NCBI RefSeq assembly: GCF_029285175.1
Contig: NZ_JABEDH010000001.1
Location: forward strand, 620,001-684,000
Reading direction: 5' to 3'
Source: Sulfitobacter sp. M05
GTDB taxonomy: Bacteria; Pseudomonadota; Alphaproteobacteria; Rhodobacterales; Rhodobacteraceae
Length of the DNA stretch: 64,000 nucleotides
A program made the position numbers and the translations under genes. Shown in pieces: positions 26,569 through 36,164 of this stretch. The notes beneath the pieces were generated by a model. The model did not search any database, was not told the origin of the DNA, and saw only the letters and a list, made by a program, of their open reading frames with translations. How positions within the stretch are numbered: position 1 is the first letter of the stretch; the number at the start of each line of letters is the position of its first letter.

Positions 26569-27624
26569 ATGAAACTGTCTGATTTTGATTTTGATCTGCC
26601 CGAAACTCTGATCGCGACCCGCCCTGCGGTGCCGCGTACCTCTGCACGTTTACTGGTGGCGCAAGGAGATTTGATCCATGATCAGCGCGTCGGCGACCTG
26701 ACGGCGTGGCTGCGGGCGGGGGACCGGCTGGTGCTGAACGATACCCGCGTTATTCCGGCGCGGTTGTTCGGGGTGCGGGTGCGTGACAGCAGTCAGGGCC
26801 GGGTCGAGGCCAAGATCGAGGTGACTTTGCTTGAACCGCGCGGCGATGGCACGTGGTCGGCGTTGATCAAACCCCTGCGCAAGCTGAAGTTGGGTGAAGT
26901 GGTGACCTTCAGCGCGGATTTAAGCGCAACACTGGAGGGCGCAGAGGACGGGCAGGGACATCTGCGGTTTAACTGCACTGGCGAAGATTTTGATGCTGCG
27001 CTGAACGATGCCGGTGCCATGCCGCTGCCGCCCTATATTGCCGCCAAACGCCCCGCCGATGCGCAGGACAAAACCGATTATCAAACGGTCTGGGCCAAGA
27101 ACGCCGGGGCGGTTGCAGCCCCCACAGCGTCATTGCACTTTGATGAGGGTTTGCTGGTGCAGCTGAGCGACATGGGGGTGACCTTTTCCTATGTGACCTT
27201 GCATGTAGGGGCGGGCACGTTTTTACCGGTCAAGGTGGATGATATCGCAGACCACAAGATGCATTCGGAATGGGGCAGTGTTAGCGCCGCCGCCGCAGAT
27301 GAGATTGCCGCGACCAAGGCGGCAGGCGGGCGGATCATTCCGGTTGGTACGACGGCCCTGCGTCTGATCGAAACCGCAGGGCGTGGCGGGCAGATTGCCC
27401 CATGGGAAGGGGATACGGATATTTTCATCACTCCCGGCTTCAGCTTTAACGTGGCGGATGCTCTGATGACGAATTTCCACCTGCCGAAATCAACACTGAT
27501 GATGCTGGTCGCTGCCCTGATGGGGGTCGACAGGATCAAATCCATCTATGATCACGCAGTGGCCCGCGAATACAGGTTTTTCTCTTATGGCGATGCATCC
27601 CTGCTGTTGCCGCCGGAAAATTAA
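26569..27624 (+). CDS. queA: S-adenosylmethionine:tRNA ribosyltransferase-isomerase
   Basis: Converts preQ1 in tRNA to epoxyqueuosine using the ribose of SAM. The 351 residues have the QueA hallmarks: [20 protein letters not shown] at the start, [16 protein letters not shown], the [21 protein letters not shown] motif and the [11 protein letters not shown] segment. Length is typical. It follows the YhdP-like gene closely. Confidence 0.96.
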   Translation: MKLSDFDFDLPETLIATRPAVPRTSARLLVAQGDLIHDQRVGDLTAWLRAGDRLVLNDTRVIPARLFGVRVRDSSQGRVEAKIEVTLLEPRGDGTWSALIKPLRKLKLGEVVTFSADLSATLEGAEDGQGHLRFNCTGEDFDAALNDAGAMPLPPYIAAKRPADAQDKTDYQTVWAKNAGAVAAPTASLHFDEGLLVQLSDMGVTFSYVTLHVGAGTFLPVKVDDIADHKMHSEWGSVSAAAADEIAATKAAGGRIIPVGTTALRLIETAGRGGQIAPWEGDTDIFITPGFSFNVADALMTNFHLPKSTLMMLVAALMGVDRIKSIYDHAVAREYRFFSYGDASLLLPPEN

Positions 27625-27731
27625 TCAAAATACGCCAAACCCGTCGATTGCGGCATGTCGTGTCGCGGACAGAGGTGACCGTCTGCACACAGCGGGGCAG
27701 TGAGGCAGCATAAATCTAAGGAACAAGCGGT

Positions 27732-28991
27732 ATGATTCAGGTTCTTTCAAGTGCGTGGGCACTGTTGCTGGGCATGGGCCTGTTGATGGTGGGTAACGGT
27801 ATGCAGGGCACGCTGCTGGGTATTCGCGGTGCGCTGGAGGGGTTCTCGACCTTCGAGATGTCGATCGTGATGTCCTGCTATTTCGTAGGTTTCTTAGGCG
27901 GATCACGTATGGCGCCGGGTATGATCCGGCGTGTCGGCCACGTGCGGGTGTTTGCGGCGCTGGCTTCGTTGATCTCTGCAGTGATGATCCTGTATCCGAC
28001 CTTTCCCAATATTGTGATCTGGTCGCTGGGGCGCATCCTGATCGGGTTTTGCTTTTCTGCGGTTTATGTAACAGCCGAAAGCTGGCTGAATAACGCGGCC
28101 GACAATTCCAACCGTGGTCAGGCCCTGTCGCTCTATATGATCGTGCAGACCTTGGGCATCGTGATCGCGCAGGCCCTGCTGCTGACGGCCGATCCGTCGG
28201 GCTTTATTCTCTTTGTGATCCCGTCGGTGTTGGTGAGTATCGCAATTACGCCGATCCTGTTGTCGATCAGCCCGACACCGGCTTTTGATACCACCAAACC
28301 GATGAGCCTGCGCGAGTTGGTCAACTTTTCACCGCTTGGCTGTGTCGGCATGTTTCTGCTGGGTGGGGTGTTTTCAGCACAGTTCGGTATGGCCGCCGTA
28401 TACGGTGCCGAGGCAGGTCTGAGCGTTGCACAGATTTCGATGTTTGTGGCGACCTTCTTTGTCGGGTCGGTGGTGCTGCAATATCCCATCGGCTGGATTT
28501 CTGACCGGATGAACCGGCGGACCCTGATTGCCATTGTTTCCGTCATTGGGGCCTTGGGGTCGTTTGTCGGCATGTTTCTGGGCCATGTTTTCCCGATCTT
28601 GCTGGTTTCGGCTTTTATTGTCGGTGGGATGTCCAACCCTTTGTATTCGCTGCTGATTGCCCATACGAACGATTTTCTTGAGCATGAAGATATGGCGGCG
28701 GCATCCGGCGGGATGGTGTTTATCAACGGGCTTGGTGCAATCCTTGGGCCTGTGATAACCGGCTGGATGATGGGGACTGCGCTTGGCCCCGGCGGGTTTT
28801 ACCTTTTCACTGCCGTTTTGTTCATCGTTCTGGCGTTCTACGCCACCTACCGTGCGACGCAGCGGGCCGGGATTGCGGTGGAAGACACCGGCGATTTCGT
28901 TGCCCTGACCGCTTCTGCCACTGTGGTGGCCGTCGAATATGCGCAGGAAATCGCCATAGAAGCGGAGCATGAACCGGAAAATTCCCCGTGA
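27732..28991 (+). CDS. MFS transporter, YcaD-like
   Basis: A 419-residue major facilitator with about 12 transmembrane helices (first LLLGMGLLMVGNGMQGTLLGI). It has the short basic loops expected (RRVGHVRV; SDRMNRRTLI in the central loop motif A). The family resembles YcaD/YfkF-type exporters of unknown substrate. AAGGA precedes ATG 27732. The acidic C-terminal tail lies in the cytoplasm. Substrate cannot be told. Confidence 0.85.
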   Translation: MIQVLSSAWALLLGMGLLMVGNGMQGTLLGIRGALEGFSTFEMSIVMSCYFVGFLGGSRMAPGMIRRVGHVRVFAALASLISAVMILYPTFPNIVIWSLGRILIGFCFSAVYVTAESWLNNAADNSNRGQALSLYMIVQTLGIVIAQALLLTADPSGFILFVIPSVLVSIAITPILLSISPTPAFDTTKPMSLRELVNFSPLGCVGMFLLGGVFSAQFGMAAVYGAEAGLSVAQISMFVATFFVGSVVLQYPIGWISDRMNRRTLIAIVSVIGALGSFVGMFLGHVFPILLVSAFIVGGMSNPLYSLLIAHTNDFLEHEDMAAASGGMVFINGLGAILGPVITGWMMGTALGPGGFYLFTAVLFIVLAFYATYRATQRAGIAVEDTGDFVALTASATVVAVEYAQEIAIEAEHEPENSP

Positions 28992-29094
28992 AGGTCGGAT
29001 AGATGTCGGTTTTGATACAATTTGTGAATGGGCAGAATAGCGAAAACCCCCATAAGATGAACAGGTTGGGTCAATCAGGCCAAGGGAAAACAAT

Positions 29095-29676
29095 ATGACG
29101 ACTCCACAAGAAATCCTTGAATTCTGGCTGGACGAGACCGGCCCGAAAGGCTGGTATGCCACAAACGACACATTGGATGCGCGGATCCGTGAGCGTTTTC
29201 AAAACGCTTGGGAAGAGGCGCACAGCGGTAAATTCTCGCTTTGGCTGACCTATCCGTCTGGCGCGCTGGCCTATATCATCCTGACCGATCAGTTTCCGCG
29301 TAACATGTTTCGCGGACAGGAGCGTGCCTTTGCCACGGACCGCGCTGCCCTTGCCGTGGCGAAATCAGCGATTGAACGCGGCTGGGATATGGCGATTGAC
29401 GAACCGGCGCGCCAGTTTTTCTATATGCCGTTGATGCATTCGGAAAACCTATGTGATCAGGAACGCTGTGTGCGGTTGATGTGCGAGCGTATGCCACAGG
29501 AAGGCGCAGGTAACCTGCTGCACGCCCGGGCCCATCGCGAGGTGATCCGCCTGTTCGGGCGCTTCCCCTATCGCAATGATGCCTTGTCCCGGTCCAGCAC
29601 AAACGCTGAACAGACCTATGTCGGGCAGGGCGGGTACGCCAGTACTCTGCGGGCGCTTCAAGCCGGGGCTGCCTGA
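29095..29676 (+). CDS. DUF924 family protein
   Basis: A 193-residue soluble protein of the DUF924 family. Family motifs are visible: EILEFWLDETGP at the start, FPRNMFRGQ, FFYMPLMHSENLCDQE and GRFPYRNDAL. It is an all-helical, TPR-like fold of unknown biochemical function. It is not obviously linked to its neighbours and is followed by the lpdA promoter region. Confidence 0.88.
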   Translation: MTTPQEILEFWLDETGPKGWYATNDTLDARIRERFQNAWEEAHSGKFSLWLTYPSGALAYIILTDQFPRNMFRGQERAFATDRAALAVAKSAIERGWDMAIDEPARQFFYMPLMHSENLCDQERCVRLMCERMPQEGAGNLLHARAHREVIRLFGRFPYRNDALSRSSTNAEQTYVGQGGYASTLRALQAGAA

Positions 29677-29720
29677 CGGCGAAAGGGGCTGGGTAAATCT
29701 CTTGGTTGTGAGTGGGTTCG

Positions 29721-29744
29721 ATGTAGTTTAATGGTAAACTATAT
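29721..29744. promoter_or_regulatory. Palindromic operator upstream of lpdA
   Basis: ATGTAGTTTA-N4-TAAACTATAT, 31-54 bases before the lpdA start. It matches the pdhA-upstream palindrome in 19 of 20 arm positions with identical 4-base spacer length. Confidence 0.75.
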
Positions 29745-29774
29745 TTTCCACACTTATCCTGCGAGGTGTCGACC

Positions 29775-31169
29775 ATGGCAGCGAAATCATTTGATCTTAT
29801 CGTAATTGGTGCGGGGCCGGGTGGCTATGTGGCCGCGATCCGTGCCGCGCAACTGGGGATGAAAGTTGCCATTGTCGAGCGTGAGCATCTGGGCGGCATC
29901 TGTCTGAACTGGGGATGCATCCCGACCAAGGCGCTGCTGCGCTCTTCCGAGGTCTTTCACCTGATGCATCGGGCCAAGGAATTTGGCCTTAAAGCGGACG
30001 GCATCGGCTATGATCTTGACGCGGTGGTCAAACGCTCGCGTAAGGTGGCGGGGCAGCTGTCAGGTGGTATTGGCCATCTGATGAAAAAGAACAAGGTCAC
30101 CGTTTTCATGGGCGCGGCCAGCATCCCTGCCAAGGGCAAAGTGGCGGTTAAGACCGACAAGGGAACTGACGAGCTGTCGGCAAAGAACATCGTGCTGGCC
30201 ACAGGCGCACGGGCACGCGAACTGCCGGGGCTTGAGGCTGACGGTAAGCTGGTCTGGACCTATAAACACGCGCTGCAGCCAGCCCATATGCCGAAGAAAC
30301 TGCTGGTCATTGGATCTGGTGCGATTGGCATTGAATTCGCCAGTTTTTACAACACGCTGGGTGCCGACACCACGGTTGTCGAAGTGATGGACCGGGTGTT
30401 GCCTGTGGAAGATGCCGAGATTTCGGCCTTTGCCAAGAAAGCCTTTGAAAAGCAGGGCATGAAGATCATGCAAAAAGCCATGGTCAAAAAGCTGGACCGC
30501 AAAGGCGATAAGGTGACCGCCCATATTGAGGTCGGCGGCAAGGTCGAGACCATGGAGTTTGACACGGTGATTTCCGCCGTGGGCATTGTCGGCAATGTTG
30601 AGGGGCTGGGTCTGGAGGCGCTGGGTGTGAAGATCGACCGCACGCATGTTATCACGGATGAGTATTGTCGCACAGGCGTTGACGGGCTTTATGCAATTGG
30701 CGACATCGCCGGTGCCCCATGGCTTGCGCATAAGGCCAGCCACGAGGGGGTGATGGTTGCGGATCTGATTGCCGGTAAACATGCCCATCCGGTCAAGCCC
30801 GAAAGCATTGCCGGCTGCACCTATTGCCATCCACAAGTGGCGAGTGTCGGCTATACCGAAGCCAAGGCCAAGGAGCTGGGGTATGAGATCAAGGTCGGGC
30901 GGTTTCCCTTCATCGGCAATGGCAAGGCGATTGCCCTGGGCGAGCCCGAGGGGATGATCAAAACGATCTTTGATGCCAAGACCGGAGAGTTGTTGGGCGC
31001 CCATATGGTGGGGGCGGAAGTGACCGAATTGATTCAGGGCTATGTGGTGGGGCGACAGTTGGAGACCACCGAAGAAGATCTGATGAACACGGTTTTCCCG
31101 CATCCAACCCTGAGCGAGATGATGCACGAGAGCGTTCTGGATGCCTATGACCGTGTGATCCATATGTAG
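29775..31169 (+). CDS. lpdA: Dihydrolipoyl dehydrogenase (E3)
   Basis: Reoxidises dihydrolipoamide using NAD+, here most likely for the pyruvate dehydrogenase complex. The 464 residues contain the FAD motif VIGAGPGGYVAA, the redox-active pair C43/C48 (GGICLNWGCIPT), the NAD motif VIGSGAIGIEFASFY and the C-terminal HPTLSEMMHE with the catalytic His. ATG 29775 with GAGG eight bases upstream is preferred over a GTG nine bases earlier. It shares an operator-like palindrome with pdhA, which supports assignment to PDH rather than 2-oxoglutarate dehydrogenase. Confidence 0.96.
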   Translation: MAAKSFDLIVIGAGPGGYVAAIRAAQLGMKVAIVEREHLGGICLNWGCIPTKALLRSSEVFHLMHRAKEFGLKADGIGYDLDAVVKRSRKVAGQLSGGIGHLMKKNKVTVFMGAASIPAKGKVAVKTDKGTDELSAKNIVLATGARARELPGLEADGKLVWTYKHALQPAHMPKKLLVIGSGAIGIEFASFYNTLGADTTVVEVMDRVLPVEDAEISAFAKKAFEKQGMKIMQKAMVKKLDRKGDKVTAHIEVGGKVETMEFDTVISAVGIVGNVEGLGLEALGVKIDRTHVITDEYCRTGVDGLYAIGDIAGAPWLAHKASHEGVMVADLIAGKHAHPVKPESIAGCTYCHPQVASVGYTEAKAKELGYEIKVGRFPFIGNGKAIALGEPEGMIKTIFDAKTGELLGAHMVGAEVTELIQGYVVGRQLETTEEDLMNTVFPHPTLSEMMHESVLDAYDRVIHM

Positions 31170-31456
31170 GCGTAATCCGGCGGACGCGGCTGCGCCGCGA
31201 CGACTTTCTGGGTGTGTGGTGCAACGAGATCGCGCCTTTGGCAAGGGTAAGCTGGACGATGGGAAGCTGCCTTTGCTGAGAAGCGGTTCAGGGGCAGGTC
31301 TGCCCTGAACGCGCCCGTTCAAGGGTGATGCGAGTCTGAGCGGCGTCAAGGACGGGCCAATCAAAGATTGGTCGCTGCGCGATCCTTGACCCCGATCAGA
31401 ATCGCGGTCTGGATATCCTGCTGGACCCCTGTTCATTGCGCTGTCATAGATGGGCC
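31170..31456 (+). other. 287-base spacer with successive hairpins after lpdA
   Basis: No gene is seen. It contains GCGGC-TGC-GCCGC (about 31187-31199), a strong hairpin GTTCAGGGGCAG/CTGCCCTGAAC at 31286-31310, and a two-layer stem at 31345-31390 (GTCAAGGA with TCCTTGAC, enclosing CCAATC-AAA-GATTGG). None has a T-run. It may be a structured 3' UTR, 5' leader or small RNA. Confidence 0.5.
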
Positions 31457-32020
31457 ATGGTTAGTCTCAATCGTGTCGTCATGCAGCCGTCAAGCCGACG
31501 GATGATCAATGCCCTTGGTCCACAAGGGCTTGATACTGCTGAGATTTCAGGGAAGTGGGGGCAGCGGTTTGACTTTAAAAGCTATGTTCAGTTCCGCTAT
31601 CCTAAATATGATGTCTGCGAGGCCCCTTTTGTCGATGGCGACAGTGGCGCGCCCTGTCAGTTCGACCTGATCCTTGCCAATCAGGTGTGGGAGCACCTTG
31701 ACCGGCCTTATGCCGCCACGCGCAATGTCCATGCCATGTTGCGTCCGGGGGGGTATTTCTGGCTTGCTGTGCCTTTCTTTGCGCCATTGCATGCTGCCCC
31801 ACAGGATTGTTCGCGCTGGTCGGCGCGGGGGCTGAAGAACCTGTTGATCGAAGGCGGTTTCGACGAAGACGCGATTCATGCCGAGCAATGGGGCAACCGC
31901 CATGTGGCACGGCGCAACCTTGAAGAGGTCTGGCCGCCGGTGCATGACCCTGAAACCGATGACATCAAAAATGATCCTGACATGCCGGTTTGTGCATGGG
32001 CACTGGCGCAAAAGCTATGA
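31457..32020 (+). CDS. Methyltransferase-domain protein
   Basis: A 187-residue protein with the second half of a class I SAM methyltransferase fold: DLILANQVWEHLDRPYAATRNVHAMLRPGGYFWLAVPFF (about 75-113) is the usual motif II/III region and the SARGLKNLLIEGGF helix follows. A clear glycine-rich motif I (GxGxG) is not visible, so it may be a degenerate or non-catalytic member. ATG 31457 was chosen because the upstream extension starts with TTG and is not conserved-looking. Substrate unknown. Confidence 0.72.
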   Translation: MVSLNRVVMQPSSRRMINALGPQGLDTAEISGKWGQRFDFKSYVQFRYPKYDVCEAPFVDGDSGAPCQFDLILANQVWEHLDRPYAATRNVHAMLRPGGYFWLAVPFFAPLHAAPQDCSRWSARGLKNLLIEGGFDEDAIHAEQWGNRHVARRNLEEVWPPVHDPETDDIKNDPDMPVCAWALAQKL

Positions 32021-32051
32021 TGCCGGTGCACTCCAATAGCAGAACCTCTCA

Positions 32052-33206
32052 ATGACACAGCGCGGGTCTTGGCCTCTGATCCTTGCGCTTTGGGGCGCGG
32101 GGCTGGGTGCGGCGGCACAATATGGCAAGGTTTCGGTTATTTTTGATCTGTTGCCGCAGGCCTATCCCGAAGCGGGTGCGGCCCTTGGCTGGGTTGTGTC
32201 GCTTGTCGGGTTTGTCGGTATCCTGTTCGGTGTCGTGGCTGGCTTGGTTGTCGCCCGCATCCGTTACCGTCGGGCGTTGCTCGGCGCGCTTTGGGTCGGG
32301 GCGGGGGTGTCACTGTTTCAGGCCAGTCTGCCAGCTTTGCCTTGGATGTTGCTCAGTCGGGTGATTGAAGGGGCGTCGCATCTGGCGATTGTTGTTGCGG
32401 CACCGACCTTGATTGCACAATTGGCACCGCCGCAACACCGCGGCTTTGCCTTGACGCTTTGGGGAACGTTCTTTGGTGTGGCCTTTGCCGTTCTTGCCTT
32501 TGCCGGCACGCCGCTGGTTCTGAATTGGGGGCTGCCGGCGTTGTTTCTGGCTCATGCGGCCTATATGGCGGCTTTTGCGGTTCTGTTGGGCGGGCTTTTG
32601 CGCGCCTTACCAGTTGAGGGAACACAGCCGGCGTTGTCTCTGTCGCAAATCCTGCGGGATCATCTGGCGATCTATCGGTCACCGTTTATCGCGGCCCCCG
32701 CTGCGGGTTGGTTGTTCTATACCTTTAGCTTTGTTTCGGTTCTGACCCTGTTGCCGCCGTTTCTTGATCCCGCCCTGCGTGCGCTTGTGATGACCGCAAT
32801 GCCGTTGACCAGCATTATTGTTTCAATGACGCTGGGGGTGGCGCTGTTGCGGATCATGCCAGCGGTCCGGGTGATCGAGCTGGGGTTTGCCGGCAGTGCG
32901 CTTTGTATGATCTGGCTTTGGGCCATGCCTGCAGCGCCGCTGGCCTGTATCGCCCTTGCTGCCGGGCTGGGCCTTGTGCAGGGGGCCAGTTTCGCCGCAG
33001 TGCCACAGCTGAACGGGAGTGCCGCAAAACAGGCGCAGGCCAATGGCGCGATGGCGCAGATGGGCAATATTGGTAATACGTTGGGCACCCCGGTGATTGC
33101 CATGGCGATTGCCACGTCAGGCTATAGCGCATTGCCGCTTTTGGTGGCCGCGGTTCTGACGGCGGGTTTCCTGATCCATCTGGTTTTGGGGCATTTGCGT
33201 CGATAG
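32052..33206 (+). CDS. MFS transporter, CynX/NimT-like
   Basis: A 384-residue major facilitator with about 12 hydrophobic helices and few charged loops. The segment ARIRYRRALLGALWVGAGVSLFQ contains the basic loop between helices 2 and 3. The pattern PTLIAQLAPPQHRGFALTLWGTFFGVAFA is typical of the cyanate/nitroimidazole-type MFS group. It begins 31 bases after the methyltransferase-like gene and is probably co-transcribed. Substrate is unknown. Confidence 0.83.
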   Translation: MTQRGSWPLILALWGAGLGAAAQYGKVSVIFDLLPQAYPEAGAALGWVVSLVGFVGILFGVVAGLVVARIRYRRALLGALWVGAGVSLFQASLPALPWMLLSRVIEGASHLAIVVAAPTLIAQLAPPQHRGFALTLWGTFFGVAFAVLAFAGTPLVLNWGLPALFLAHAAYMAAFAVLLGGLLRALPVEGTQPALSLSQILRDHLAIYRSPFIAAPAAGWLFYTFSFVSVLTLLPPFLDPALRALVMTAMPLTSIIVSMTLGVALLRIMPAVRVIELGFAGSALCMIWLWAMPAAPLACIALAAGLGLVQGASFAAVPQLNGSAAKQAQANGAMAQMGNIGNTLGTPVIAMAIATSGYSALPLLVAAVLTAGFLIHLVLGHLRR

Positions 33207-33212
33207 AAAGAC

Positions 33213-33227
33213 GTTCCTGTTTAGTTC
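33213..33227 (+). promoter_or_regulatory. LexA (SOS) box upstream of uvrA
   Basis: GTTC-CTGTTTA-GTTC is an exact GTTC-N7-GTTC direct repeat, the LexA operator form known from alphaproteobacteria. It lies 64-78 bases before the uvrA start codon. Confidence 0.85.
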
Positions 33228-33290
33228 TCATTTTTCCATTGGAAAATCCTGCGCGGCCCCCTATGTCTGGAGTGTTAACAGGGGTGTGTC

Positions 33291-36152
33291 ATGGCTGAGC
33301 TGAAAAATATTGAGGTGCGCGGTGCGCGCGAACATAACCTCAAAAGCATTGATGTGGATATTCCACGCGATCAACTTGTTGTAATTACAGGTCTTTCTGG
33401 CTCTGGTAAGTCCTCGCTCGCCTTTGATACGATCTATGCCGAGGGGCAGAGGCGCTATGTCGAATCCCTCAGTGCCTATGCCCGGCAGTTTCTGGACATG
33501 ATGCAAAAACCGGATGTGGATCATATTTCCGGTCTGTCCCCGGCGATTTCCATCGAGCAAAAGACAACCTCGAAAAATCCACGCTCTACTGTCGGCACGG
33601 TCACGGAAATCTATGACTATATGCGGCTGTTGTTCGCCCGCGTCGGCACGCCCTATTCCCCTGCAACGGGAAAACCCATCGAGGCCCAGCAGGTTCAGGA
33701 CATGGTCGACCGGATCATGACCATGCAGGAGGGGACGCGCGCCTATTTGCTGGCCCCGATCGTACGGGACCGCAAAGGCGAATACCGCAAGGAATTCCTT
33801 GATCTGCGCAAACAGGGTTTCCAGCGGGTAAAGGTGAATGGTGAATTCTACGAATTGGACGAGCCGCCGACGCTGGACAAGAAGTTCCGCCATGATATCG
33901 ACGTTGTGGTCGACCGGATTGTGGTGCGCGAAGGGTTGGAAACGCGACTGGCGGACAGCCTACGCACCGCGCTAGACTTGGCCGACGGGATTGCCATCCT
34001 TGAAACCGCCCCAGCCGAAGGAGAGCCGGAACGCAGCACGTTTTCCGAGAAATTTGCCTGTCCAGTCAGCGGCTTCACCATTCCCGAGATTGAGCCGCGC
34101 CTGTTCTCTTTCAACGCGCCATTTGGTGCATGTCCATCCTGTGATGGTTTGGGAAAAGAGTTGTTTTTTGATGAACGTCTGGTGGTGCCGGATCAGAACC
34201 TGAAAGTATATGATGGGGCGCTGGCTCCGTGGCGCAAGGGCAAGAGCCCCTATTTCAAGCAGACCATCGAAGCGATTGCCAAACATTTTGAGTTCAATCC
34301 GAATACGAAATGGAAGGACTTGGACGCCAAGGTTCAAAAAGTCTTTCTGCGCGGGTCGGGGAAGGAAGAGATCAAGTTTCGCTATGATGAAGGCGGCCGC
34401 GTTTATGAGGTTAGCCGCGTGTTCGAGGGGGTGATCCCCAACATGGAACGGCGCTATCGCGAGACTGACAGCAACTGGATTAGGGAGGAATTCGAGCGGT
34501 ATCAGAACAACCGTCCCTGTGGCACCTGTGAGGGTTACCGTTTGCGTCCCGAAGCGCTGGCGGTCAAGATTGCGGGGCTGCATGCAGGGCAGGTTGTGCA
34601 GATGTCGATCCGCGAGGCGCTGGCATGGTGCGAGAGTGTTCCTGCCGAACTCAGCAAGCAGAAAAATGACATTGCCAAAGCGATCCTGAAGGAAATTCAA
34701 GAGCGTCTTGGGTTTCTAAATAATGTTGGATTAGAGTATCTTACACTAGCACGTTCAAGTGGTACATTAAGTGGCGGTGAAAGCCAGCGTATTCGATTGG
34801 CCTCGCAAATCGGGTCAGGGCTGACCGGGGTTCTTTACGTGTTGGATGAGCCGTCCATCGGTCTGCACCAGCGCGATAATGACCGCTTGCTGTTGACCCT
34901 GAAGAACCTGCGGGATCAGGGCAACACGGTTATCGTGGTTGAGCATGACGAAGAGGCGATCCGTGAGGCGGATTATGTTTTTGACATCGGTCCCGGGGCG
35001 GGCGTGCATGGCGGGCAGGTGGTCAGCCACGGCGTTCCTGCGGCGATTGCGGCAGACCCGAATTCGATCACAGGCCAATACCTGACCGGGGTGCGCGAAA
35101 TCTCGATCCCCGCAACGCGCCGCAAAGGCAACAAGAAGAAAATTCAGGTGGTGAAAGCCACAGGAAACAACCTGCAAAATGTGACCGTTGATTTCCCCCT
35201 GGGCAAATTCGTTTGTGTCACCGGGGTTTCGGGCGGGGGAAAATCCACCCTGACCATTGAAACCCTGTTCAAGACCGCCTCAATGAACCTGAATGGCGCG
35301 CGCCAGACTCCGGCACCCTGCGAAACCATCAAGGGGCTGGAGCATCTGGACAAGGTCATCGACATCGACCAGCGCCCCATCGGGCGCACGCCGCGTTCCA
35401 ATCCGGCGACCTATACCGGTGCCTTTACGCCGATCCGCGACTGGTTTGCCGGGCTGCCTGAGGCAAAGGCGCGGGGCTATAAACCCGGTCGGTTCAGCTT
35501 CAACGTTAAAGGTGGGCGATGTGAGGCCTGTCAGGGCGACGGTGTGATTAAGATCGAAATGCATTTCCTGCCGGATGTTTACGTGGAATGCGAGACCTGC
35601 AAAGGCGCACGCTATAACCGCGAGACACTGGAAATCAGGTTCAAAGGGAAATCTATTGCTGATGTTTTGGACATGACCGTTGAAGATGCCCAAACCTTCT
35701 TTGCCGCAGTGCCGTCAATCCGCGAAAAAATGGATGCGCTGATGCGGGTTGGGCTGGGTTACATCAAGGTCGGCCAGCAGGCGACAACGCTTTCTGGTGG
35801 CGAGGCGCAGCGGGTCAAACTGTCCAAAGAACTCAGCAAACGTTCCACAGGACGAACCCTGTATATTCTGGATGAACCAACAACCGGTTTACATTTTGAA
35901 GATGTTCGCAAGCTATTGGAAGTATTGCATGAATTGGTTGATCAGGGGAATTCGGTGATCGTCATCGAGCACAATCTGGATGTGGTGAAAACCGCCGATC
36001 ATATCATCGACATCGGCCCCGAAGGCGGCGACGGTGGTGGGCGTGTGGTTGCCACTGGCACGCCCGAGGATGTGGCGAAAGTCGCCGAAAGCTATACCGG
36101 AAAATACCTCAAGCCGATGCTGGAGAAGGCGGCGAAAGTTGCAGCCGAATAG
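33291..36152 (+). CDS. uvrA: Excinuclease ABC subunit A
   Basis: Damage-recognition ATPase of nucleotide excision repair, 953 residues. It has two ABC ATPase modules: first Walker [10 protein letters not shown] (about 34-42) and signature [13 protein letters not shown]; second Walker [10 protein letters not shown] and signature [12 protein letters not shown], with [13 protein letters not shown] as Walker B. Zinc-finger cysteines occur in ACPSCDGLG and CEACQGDG...CETCKGAR. Regulation by SOS is supported by the upstream LexA box. Two segments (34711-34800 and 35861-35940) covering signature and Walker B regions have unusually AT-rich codons. Confidence 0.98.
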   Translation: MAELKNIEVRGAREHNLKSIDVDIPRDQLVVITGLSGSGKSSLAFDTIYAEGQRRYVESLSAYARQFLDMMQKPDVDHISGLSPAISIEQKTTSKNPRSTVGTVTEIYDYMRLLFARVGTPYSPATGKPIEAQQVQDMVDRIMTMQEGTRAYLLAPIVRDRKGEYRKEFLDLRKQGFQRVKVNGEFYELDEPPTLDKKFRHDIDVVVDRIVVREGLETRLADSLRTALDLADGIAILETAPAEGEPERSTFSEKFACPVSGFTIPEIEPRLFSFNAPFGACPSCDGLGKELFFDERLVVPDQNLKVYDGALAPWRKGKSPYFKQTIEAIAKHFEFNPNTKWKDLDAKVQKVFLRGSGKEEIKFRYDEGGRVYEVSRVFEGVIPNMERRYRETDSNWIREEFERYQNNRPCGTCEGYRLRPEALAVKIAGLHAGQVVQMSIREALAWCESVPAELSKQKNDIAKAILKEIQERLGFLNNVGLEYLTLARSSGTLSGGESQRIRLASQIGSGLTGVLYVLDEPSIGLHQRDNDRLLLTLKNLRDQGNTVIVVEHDEEAIREADYVFDIGPGAGVHGGQVVSHGVPAAIAADPNSITGQYLTGVREISIPATRRKGNKKKIQVVKATGNNLQNVTVDFPLGKFVCVTGVSGGGKSTLTIETLFKTASMNLNGARQTPAPCETIKGLEHLDKVIDIDQRPIGRTPRSNPATYTGAFTPIRDWFAGLPEAKARGYKPGRFSFNVKGGRCEACQGDGVIKIEMHFLPDVYVECETCKGARYNRETLEIRFKGKSIADVLDMTVEDAQTFFAAVPSIREKMDALMRVGLGYIKVGQQATTLSGGEAQRVKLSKELSKRSTGRTLYILDEPTTGLHFEDVRKLLEVLHELVDQGNSVIVIEHNLDVVKTADHIIDIGPEGGDGGGRVVATGTPEDVAKVAESYTGKYLKPMLEKAAKVAAE

Positions 36153-36164
36153 GGCGCGACGTTG

